A stretch of DNA of 64,000 nucleotides from Gerris lacustris (Eukaryota > Arthropoda > Insecta > Hemiptera > Gerridae): NCBI GenBank assembly GCA_951217055.1, contig OX578286.1, positions 13,355,050 to 13,419,049 on the forward strand, given 5' to 3'. Positions 56,310 to 64,000 of the stretch are shown piece after piece. Position numbers and translations under genes: made by a program. Under the pieces are notes generated by a model. The model saw only the letters and a program-made list of their open reading frames with translations, did no database searches and was not told the DNA's origin. How positions within the stretch are numbered: position 1 is the stretch's first letter; each line of letters starts with the position of its first letter.

Positions 56310-57372
56310 GCCAGATTCACAGTCCCAGACTCCCTTGCGACAGTCCGAACAAAGAATCCCAGTGTGTACCAATGTCACAGACTCAGCCAGGATGCAACCC
56401 TGACTCAATCCTGTAACAATGAATCCGAAGTAACAATCCCAGTAAGAACAAGATTCATTGCCACAGACCCAGCCACGATGCAAGCCTGACTCAACCGTGC
56501 AACAATGAATCCGAAGTAACAATCCCAGTAAGAACAAGATTCATTGCCACAGACCCAGCCACGATGCAAGCCTGACTCAACCGTGCAACAATGAATCCGA
56601 AGTAACAATCCCAGTAAGAACAAGATTCATTGCCACAGACCCAGCCAGGATGCAAGCCTGACTCAACCGTGCAACAATGAATCCGAAGTAACAATCCCAG
56701 TAAGAACAAGATTCATTGCCACAGACCCAGCCACGATGCAAGCCTGACTCAACCGTGCAACAATGAATCCGAAGTAACAATCCTAGTAAGAACAAGATTC
56801 ATTGCCACAGACCCAGCCAGGATGCAAGCCTGACTCAACCGTGCAACAATGAATCCGAAGTAACAATCCCAGTAAGAACAAGATTCATTGCCACAGACCC
56901 AGCCACGATGCAAGCCTGACTCAACCGTGCAACAATGAATCCGAAGTAACAATCCCAGTAAGAACAAGATTCATTGCCACAGACCCAGCCACGATGCAAG
57001 CCTGACTCAACCGTGCAACAATGAATCCGAAGTAACAATCCCAGTAAGAACAAGGTTCATTGCCACAGACCCAGCCAGGATGCAAGCCTGACTCAACCGT
57101 GCAACAATGAATCCGAAGTAACAATCCCAGTAAGAACAAGATTCATTGCCACAGACCCAGCCACGATGCAAGCCTGACTCAACCGTGCAACAATGAATCC
57201 GAAGTAACAATCCCAGTAAGAACAAGATTCATTGCCACAGACCCAGCCACGATGCAAGCCTGACTCAACCCTACAACAATGAATCCGAAGTAACAATCCC
57301 AGTAAGAACAAGATTCATTGCCATAGACCCAGCCACGATGCAAGCCAAACTCAACCCTGTGACAGTACAATT
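56310..57372. repeat. 86-bp tandem array, about twelve copies
   Basis: The unit is accgtgcaacaatgaatccg, aagtaacaatcccagtaaga, acaagattcattgccacaga, cccagccacgatgcaagcct, gactca. Units are very similar, differing mainly at gccacg/gccagg. Since 86 is not a multiple of three, the minus strand shows a ladder of nine overlapping, nearly identical open frames of about 72 codons, an artefact of periodicity. Confidence 0.92.
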
Positions 57373-57835
57373 AGTTAAGGAAGTATAGAAGAATATATAT
57401 GGCCACCATCTTGATTTAAGATGGCATTTTGTAAGAATATTTCTTAGCGACTTCCTAGGGACTAAAAGGTGCCTACAAAATTGAAAATGGTCATAGGATT
57501 AATGGTTTCGGAGAAACCACCCGTTCTAGAGTCTGTCAGTGGTATTTGGTTATGGATTTGATGGTCCTCACTAAGTCAATCTTTAAAATCACTTGCTTCA
57601 GCTAAATTGAGGTAATTTAGATATTCTTTTTACCTTTTATTCTTTTAGTTCTAAATCACAAATTACTCTTCGAAAAGTAAGAAGTCCTTTTTTATGTTTA
57701 GTACAGATGCGAAAGGTGTAATTTTATAATTATAAATAGAAATAGCATGTATAATAAAGCCTCTTAAAAATAATCCCGGTAAAATTCGCATGAAAATTAA
57801 GGTAAAAAAATAAGTTCAAAGATAAAAACACTCAC
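57373..57835. other. No recognised gene; intron side of the exon donor
   Basis: Unassigned. If the minus-strand exon at 57836 is real, this is its downstream intron. Confidence 0.35.
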
Positions 57836-57976
57836 GTGGTTCCATGCAGGGGTGGAGGTGGGTTGACGGGGATGGGAGGGAGTCTCCAGATCTCGGCCAG
57901 GGGTCCGCCCCCCACCCCGCCCCTCTAGCCCCGCCCCCAGCCGACCCCATCTCCCACCATCATTCGCTAACAACAC
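57836..57976 (-). CDS. Candidate internal exon of a host gene (141 bp, phase 0)
   Basis: On the minus strand an ordered splice context is present. A branch-point-like ctaac lies about 30 nt upstream, then a T-rich tract, then the acceptor gcattgttacag. The 141-bp open exon follows, and then the donor accac|gtgagtg. Length is 47 codons, exactly in frame. The reading is GC-rich and glycine/arginine-rich at the start (LLANDGGRWGRLGAGLE) and proline-rich at the end (ETPSHPRQPTSTPAWNH), so it is probably a disordered or linker segment. I do not recognise the gene. The exon stands out in composition from the AT-rich surroundings. The plus strand is also open here but lacks a polypyrimidine tract or good donor. 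Neighbouring exons were not found, so the flanking repeats would be intronic. No start or stop codon belongs to this piece. Confidence 0.5.
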
Positions 57977-58756
57977 CTGTAACAATGCAAAAAAGGTATT
58001 GGTTAGAAAAATCTTTAATAGCTTTAAGACAATTACAAATATATATTATAGAATATTAGAAAACAAATAAATACAAAGTAATAGCATGAATTTCATATTT
58101 TGTTTGACGTGAATAAGATTTCAAGGTTTTAGTCTATCCAAGGTTAAAACTGGTTTAAAATTAAAATTCTAAGGTTGGTGATCACGTTTCAACAGGTTAA
58201 TTGTCTAAGTTAGGTCTAAGTAACCCCCACCAAAGACCAAAACGACCTAGGTCACGGAAGCCTACGCTTTTAGTTTCGAATATGTTAAACATTACAAAAT
58301 AGAAGCACGCGAATTTAAACACACTTCACATATCTCTAATATAGTTTGGTTTAAGTTCCCACAATATCAATGGTTTCCACAATAGTTACATTGTTTCTAC
58401 TAAAATACTGCTGTCTCAAACCCAAAAAAACTAAACATAAAACCATCCTAGGTCCAACCATCCTGGCTAAATCCATGCGACCCTCTTCATATCGGCATCG
58501 GCTACAATGGATAAGCATTGACAGAGGAATTCAAATTTGCTCATTATGGTAGGATAGAAACGATATGATGGAAAAATACCGATTCCGTCTTATCAGCAAT
58601 CTCGTTACACCATAAAGATGTTATCCCGCCACCTTTTCGTTACACCATATCGTTACTGTCAAACCATATCTTTCTGTTACATATATAATATATACCATAT
58701 CGTTTCTGTTACACCATTTAGTATTCTATCCCATATCATCATGTAACGTTTTCAGT
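57977..58756. other. No recognised gene
   Basis: Unassigned. Positions 58590-58720 contain several imperfect gttacaccatatcgtt copies, a degenerate short repeat. Confidence 0.4.
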
Positions 58757-58812
58757 TTTTGACATTTTCATGTCTTGGCTATGGCACATAAGCTCGAAAA
58801 GCGTTACCAAAA
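58757..58812 (+). repeat. About 55-bp direct repeat, left copy
   Basis: gacattttcatgtcttggct, atggcacataagctcg and aaaagcgttaccaaaaa recur at 59317-59368 with a few changes. The pair brackets about 500 bp that includes a GC-rich block and a poly-C run (59032-59044). It might mark an inserted segment, but no element ends were recognised. Confidence 0.55.
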
Positions 58813-59316
58813 ACTAACGTTACACAAGTAGGGAAGATATAGAAACAAGGAGTTAGAAGATATAGGAGGTGTTCAATCGAGTGTGCCCGTTCTAGGTAGG
58901 TATAGTGTCTTCCACTACCACGCCTGGTAGGGCCTGCTCGCACCCCTGCCCTCCCGATCGACTACCTACCACGTTTCACTCTCTTCGCTTCTTGCTACCA
59001 CTCCAGTAGTCGCTCACGAGCCCCAGCGGCGCCCCCCCCCCCCCAAACTACAACTTCTGTTCTACTGCTCCGATTTGCATCGGACAAACGCCATAACCCT
59101 TAGAATTTTATTCCTAATGAACTTACATACATAAAATTTATTTTTGTTAAACTATAATTTTTTGCATTTATTAATTAAAAATATGGGTGAGGAAGCTAAA
59201 AGATTACTTCTTAATAAACTGGAAAAGAAGAAAAGTACTTTCTTTCATCGTGGACAACATATATGTTCGATTAAATTCCTAATTTATAAACGCAAGAATC
59301 TGCACGGTTGAATATT

Positions 59317-59368
59317 TTTACATTTTCATGTCTTTACTTTGGCACATAAACTCGAAAAGCGTTACCAA
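59317..59368 (+). repeat. About 55-bp direct repeat, right copy
   Basis: tacattttcatgtctttact, ttggcacataaactcg and aaaagcgttaccaaaaa correspond to 58757-58812. It is followed by further gcgttac(a/c) motifs. Confidence 0.55.
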
Positions 59369-60869
59369 AAAACGACACCAAAAAGCGTTACACAGGCGTT
59401 ACCAAAAAGAGTTACATGAAAATGTCTCACTGTCTAGCAGACTCGTATGCAAGCATCTAAAATATTATTCCTCTATCAATTCATTTCCACTTTAACGTAT
59501 AGTAACAAGTGTATAGTAAATGTAGTATATAGTATTAGCGTATAGTAAATGGTGACATACCACTCTAGGCATCGCTAGAGCAAACTCTATACTAGCTAAC
59601 AATCAGTATATTAACTCCATACAGATACTAACCTACCATCATAATCATTCTGCTATTCCCATGATACTACATCATCGGTATGATAGGAGGGCTAAAATTA
59701 AAGCATGGACACAATATGCTCACGATCAGGAATAAATAAAGGGTGTAAGATCTGATTATTATCAATGGGCACAAATCAGTATCAAACCTCATTAATCACT
59801 ATCAGAATCATCAATAGCTAATTGTCATATCAGATTGACCAGTACATCATGTGACCTACAAGTCAAAGTTTGTCCACAAAAAGTTAAATGGCGACCAATA
59901 CAAGATGAAAGCCCTCGTTTGTATAAAAAAACAGCCTACGCAATAAAATAAACAACACTTCAAGCTTTATAATATATTGGATATTGTCAGTGTTGTTACT
60001 TTGTTTTAATTCTTGCGATTTCTAACTGTAGGGAGGGGTAAGAATCACAGGGGACCTGGCATCGTATCAAAATCTCAACCGTTGTTTTCCTCCCAGATGC
60101 CTGATTCCATGACAATGGACTCACTTTGTCTCGACTGTGATTCCAACAGAAGGAGGCTGCAGCTCACTCCTACCACCCTTTCAACCTACATCATTTCGTT
60201 TCTCACTTTTAATTAGTCCTGAATTCTGTCAAACTCTTTTGTTTATATGTTATGTTTTTTGAATACCAGTCGAGTTCCTGTTGTAGGAGAGGTGTGAACA
60301 CCATCATATGCCATTTTTATTTACTATTGGATAATCTGAATGCTTCAAATGTTGGAACTATAATAAAAAAAAACTCCAAATCATCTTGGAAACGAATAAG
60401 GGAAAAAGCAATATAAAGCGATGACAATGAAAAACTACTCGTGTATATTAGGGTCAAAGAAAAATGTCATCTTCCCGCAGAATCACCACGTCTGGCACGA
60501 TCATAGTTTATAATAGGAGGCAACATAGATTTATTTCAACAGATAGATTTATTCCGCAAAATCACTATTAGTGTCTGGAACTTCCATGATATGCATTTTT
60601 CAATAGGAGTCTACAGTCTACATATAGTTCCCCTCCAACATTCCCTAAGTCATTGATTTTAAATGCTCACTCATAGTTTGAACTGCTTTTCCTCTCAGTT
60701 CATTTGATTTTGGATAGTAAAAACTGTTTTGCTCTTGGTATCTAGCAAAATTTAAGTAAATCATAATATTGTAGATATTATTATGAAGTATATTGCTACG
60801 TTCCCACTAAGCATAAACCATTTTTTTTTTTAATTTCACAAAAAATGGAATAATTAATTTTTTCAAAAA
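59369..60869. other. Largely unassigned; weak exon-like patch near 60030-60220
   Basis: At 60020-60220 the composition is less AT-rich and a plus frame is open for 67 codons (including DSMTMDSLCLDCDSNRRRL). A ctaactgtag acceptor-like motif precedes it, and ttttcctcccag lies within it. No ATG start and no convincing donor were found, so no gene is called. Confidence 0.3.
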
Positions 60870-61575
60870 ACCTCTAAGACGGACTCTGAGAGGTCTCTCT
60901 TAGAGGAATCTAGGAGTCCGTAGTTCAATTCTCTGGATGCATTTTTAGAGGAATCATAGAGGTAAGCAGACAGAACATCAGAAGTCCGTAGTTAAATTCA
61001 CTGGATGCATCATTAGAGGGACTATTAAAGGTCTACAATCTAGATCACCAGGAATCTTAATTTCAATTCCCTGAATGCTTTCTTAGACGGACTGAGGTTC
61101 AATTCCCACAGAACACCAGCAGAACTGAGGTTCAATTCCCTGGATTCAATTTTTAGACGGACTGTTAGAATTCTAGAAGCCACAACACCAGCAGTACTGC
61201 GGTTCAATTCCCTGGATGCATTTTTAGACGGACTGTTAGAATTCTAGAAGCCACAACACCAGCAGTACTGCGGTTCAATTCCCTGGATGCATTTTTAGAC
61301 AGAATGTTAGAATTCTAGAAGCCACAACACCAGCAGTACTGCGGTTCAATTCCCTGGATGCAATTTTTATACGAATTCTTAAAGGTATAGAATCCAAAAC
61401 AGAACATCAGAAGTCCAAAGTTCAATTTTCTGGTTGTATTTTTAGACAAATTCTAGGAGGTCTAGAATCCAGAACCTCAGAGTGCTTAATTCAATTCCCT
61501 GGATGCATTTTTAAACGGAGTTTTAGAGGTTTCAAATCTATAACAAAAGGAGTCCATAGTTCAATTTCCTGTCTC
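60870..61575 (+). repeat. 71-bp tandem repeat containing B-box-like motif
   Basis: Units carry agaattctagaagccacaac, accagcagtactg, cggttcaattccctggatgc, atttttagacggactgtt. The central units near 61155-61370 are nearly identical with a 71-bp spacing; outer ones are diverged and of variable length. Each good unit contains ggttcaattcc, which fits the Pol III B-box consensus GGTTCRANYCC. Confidence 0.8.
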
Positions 61576-62127
61576 TCATATAACATATCTGATGTTATAC
61601 CTAATTAAATTGTTTCTTGTTCCAGAACAAATTAAATAGCTGGTATTAGGCACACAACAAGAACTAAAATTCTATTTATAAAACTCAGACCGCAAGCAAA
61701 TTTTCTTTTTTAATGATATATAAACTGATTTTAAAACTTGACAGCATTTTTAGAGATTCGATAATTGTTGGACGAAGTTGATTATTTTTAAACTTTCTCA
61801 TACACAAAAAGAAAGGTAATATTACAACTTGCTACAATTCTTATGAATCACATTTTAATCCTCTTTTCTAAAATAAAAATGTATTATCATAAATAAATTA
61901 CTTAAGAATTAATATATTCTAAGGCACGCTTGATAAACCAAGCGATAGAGGTAAAGATCACGTACAGAAAGACATATTTTTAATCTTGATTCAAAAAAGA
62001 TGGAGTGAATGATAGGGAGTTATTGAAGTTTACGCTATGCCACAATTAAATATTTATAACTTTCATTTGATAATTATAGAGTATTGGGGGTTTCTTGTTT
62101 AACATTGTTATTTTTAATTCTAACATT
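61576..62127. other. No recognised gene
   Basis: AT-rich unassigned sequence. Confidence 0.4.
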
Positions 62128-63790
62128 GCATCCGAGCTTGCCGAAAGTAACAGAGACATTGATTAGAAATTAGTTAATATCTTGAAATTATTTAATGTCT
62201 TATATTAAAAGTTTACTCAACCAAAATGTGTTTTCGTCATCAGGGAACTGGTTTGTCTATCTCCCTGATTCAACATTTAAAATGTACTCAACCAAAATGT
62301 GTTTTCTTCATCAGGGAACTGGTTTGTCTATCTCCCTGACTCGACATTAAAAGTTTACTCAACAAATGTGTTTTCGTCATCAGGGAACTGGTTTGCCTAT
62401 CTGCCTGACTCAACATTTAAATGTACTCAACCAAAATGTGTTTTCGTCACCAGGGAACTGGTTTGTCTATCTGCCTGACTCAACATTTAAAATGTACTCA
62501 ACCAAAATGTGTTTTCGTCACCAGGGAACTGGTTTGTCTATCTGCCTGACTCAACATTTAAATGTACTCAACCAAAATGCGTTTTCGTCATCAGGGAACT
62601 GGTTTGTCTATCTGCCTGACTCAACATTTAAAATGTACTCAACCAAAATGTGTTTTCGTCACCAGGGAACTGGTTTGTCTATCTGCCTGACTCAACATTT
62701 AAAATGTACTCAACCAAAATGTGTTTTCGTCACCAGGGAACTGGTTTGTCTATCTGCCTGACTCAACATTTAAATGTACTCAACCAAAATGTGTTTTCGT
62801 CACCAGGGAACTGGTTTGTCTATCTGCCTGACTCAACATTTAAAATGTACTCAACCAAAATGTGTTTTCGTCACCAGGGAACTGGTTTGTCTATCTGCCT
62901 GACTCAACATTTAAAATGTACTCAACCAAAATGTGTTTTCGTCACCAGGGAACTGGTTTGTCTATCTGCCTGACTCAACATTTAAATGTACTCAACCAAA
63001 ATGCGTTTTCGTCATCAGGGAACTGGTTTGTCTATCTGCCTGACTCAACATTTAAAATGTACTCAACCAAAATGTGTTTTCGTCACCAGGGAACTGGTTT
63101 GTCTATCTGCCTGACTCAACATTTAAAATGTACTCAACCAAAATGTGTTTTCGTCACCAGGGAACTGGTTTGTCTATCTGCCTGACTCAACATTTAAATG
63201 TACTCAACCAAAATGTGTTTTCGTCACCAGGGAACTGGTTTGTCTATCTGCCTGACTCAACATTTAAAATGTACTCAACCAAAATGTGTTTTCGTCACCA
63301 GGGAACTGGTTTGTCTATCTGCCTGACTCAACATTTAAAATGTACTCAACCAAAATGTGTTTTCGTCACCAGGGAACTGGTTTGTCTATCTACCTGACTC
63401 AACATTTAAAATGTACTCAACCAAAATGTGTTTTCGTCACCAGGGAACTGGTTTGTCTATCTGCCTGACTCAACATTTAAAATGTACTCAACCAAAATGT
63501 GTTTTCGTCACCAGGGAACTGGTTTGTCTATCTGCCTGACTCAACATTTAAATGTACTCAACCAAAATGCGTTTTCGTCATCAGGAAACTGGTTTGTCTA
63601 TCTGCCTTTGTCAACATTTAAATGTACTCAACCAAACCAAACTGTGTTTTCGTCATCAGGCAACTGGTTTGTCTATCTGCCTGACTCAACATTTTTTGAT
63701 AAGCCCATATTTTGAAAACTACTGGTCTGTTTTTAATGAAATTCAGATGGTTTGTTAAAGTTAGCTCATAGGGAGTACTGTATTTATTTA
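62128..63790 (+). mobile_element. Family C copy expanded by an internal array
   Basis: The head gcatccgagcttgccgaaag is at 62128. The C-long body (ctactggtctgtttttaatg, aaattcagatggtttgt) resumes after 63690. Between them lies the 71-bp array, which occupies the position of the catcagggaac / gtctgtctg segment. Confidence 0.6.
62216..63691 (+). repeat. 71-bp tandem array, about 21 copies
   Basis: The unit is actcaaccaaaatgtgtttt, cgtcaccagggaactggttt, gtctatctgcctgactcaac, atttaaaatgt. Some units are 70 bp (one A fewer) and a three-unit pattern of 70/71-bp and tcatc/tcacc types recurs every 212 bp (for example 62650, 62862, 63074, 63286), so a higher-order structure is present. Open frames of 60-131 codons are artefacts of the repeat. 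Confidence 0.92.
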
Positions 63791-64000
63791 AACATTCTGT
63801 CCACATCGTTTTCTATCACGCATTCACATTACCTTATTTTGAAAGCAATCTCATTATACGATTTATATATTCATGGACCATTCATCCAATGATAGGTCGC
63901 AACGAAGATACGTACAACACAAAACTGCAACATAAACGTTCACCGTAAAACATGTTCAACATAAACATGTGCAACTCGAAGTTCCACAAAATCCTGTTAG
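63791..64000. other. No recognised feature
   Basis: Contains small acataaac / catgt repeats near 63930-63970. No gene is seen up to the window edge. Confidence 0.4.

Noticed and set aside
56301..57370. Ladder of about 72-codon minus-strand frames
   Set aside because: Identical peptides spaced by 86 bp, generated by the tandem array.
57844..58059. Plus-strand 71-codon frame over the GC-rich block
   Set aside because: The acceptor side lacks a polypyrimidine tract and the donor side is weak; the minus-strand exon model fits far better.
60013..60216. 67-codon plus frame as an exon
   Set aside because: Acceptor-like motifs are present, but there is no convincing donor, no start codon and no recognisable domain.
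62366..63715. Series of 60-131-codon plus-strand frames
   Set aside because: These are artefacts of the 70/71-bp array; starts and stops recur with the unit.

Overview
This is an AT-rich, repeat-saturated piece of a eukaryotic nuclear genome, most likely an arthropod and probably an insect. The evidence is the mix of mobile-element remnants: a jockey-clade non-LTR retrotransposon with its poly-A tail, a Ty3/gypsy integrase fragment, and hAT-, PIF/Harbinger-, Tc1/mariner- and piggyBac-like DNA elements. Dispersed tRNA-like (Pol III B-box) repeats, many satellites and one convincing spliceosomal exon agree with this. No operon, Shine-Dalgarno site, CRISPR array or intact long gene was seen. I cannot name the species.

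Coding content is minimal. (1) A 141-bp phase-0 exon candidate lies on the minus strand at 57836-57976, with branch point, acceptor and donor; it suggests that at least this part of the window is intronic DNA of a host gene read on the minus strand. (2) 39055-39552 is the C-terminal end of a jockey-like ORF2. (3) 40065-40800 (minus) is a decayed Ty3/gypsy integrase. (4) 47661-47840 is the N-terminal stump of a Harbinger transposase. (5) 55873-56210 is an unidentified, frame-disrupted protein-like stretch. Almost every other open frame is a by-product of tandem repeats.

Layout. 0-20 kb: copies of dispersed families that I call A, C, D, E, F, G, H, I, J and L, including a back-to-back inverted pair of J elements (15.6-17.25 kb). 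20-22.3 kb: very AT-rich and featureless. 23-27 kb: a 23-bp array interrupted by a 3.1-kb hAT-like element that itself carries further insertions. 27-34 kb: tRNA-like repeats, a G element, and two satellites (119/238-bp and 86/172-bp). 34-44 kb: D, K and C repeats, a piggyBac-like element, a foldback element split by the jockey insertion, and the gypsy remnant. 44-50 kb: a 70-bp array, a long hairpin, an I element, a Harbinger element and a 183-bp higher-order satellite. 51-58 kb: a 60-bp array, an E element split by a MITE, a foldback split by an I element, an 86-bp array and the exon. 58-64 kb: mostly unassigned sequence, then a B-box-containing array and a 71-bp array.

The unifying observation is that four separate tandem arrays (23 bp at 23.1 kb, 70 bp at 44.4 kb, 60 bp at 52.3 kb, 71 bp at 62.2 kb) each match a different segment of one dispersed element, family C. 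A single transposon family appears to have seeded several satellites. Several insertions can be dated relative to one another because target-site duplications and empty sites (paralogous copies or the opposite hairpin arm) are present in the same window.
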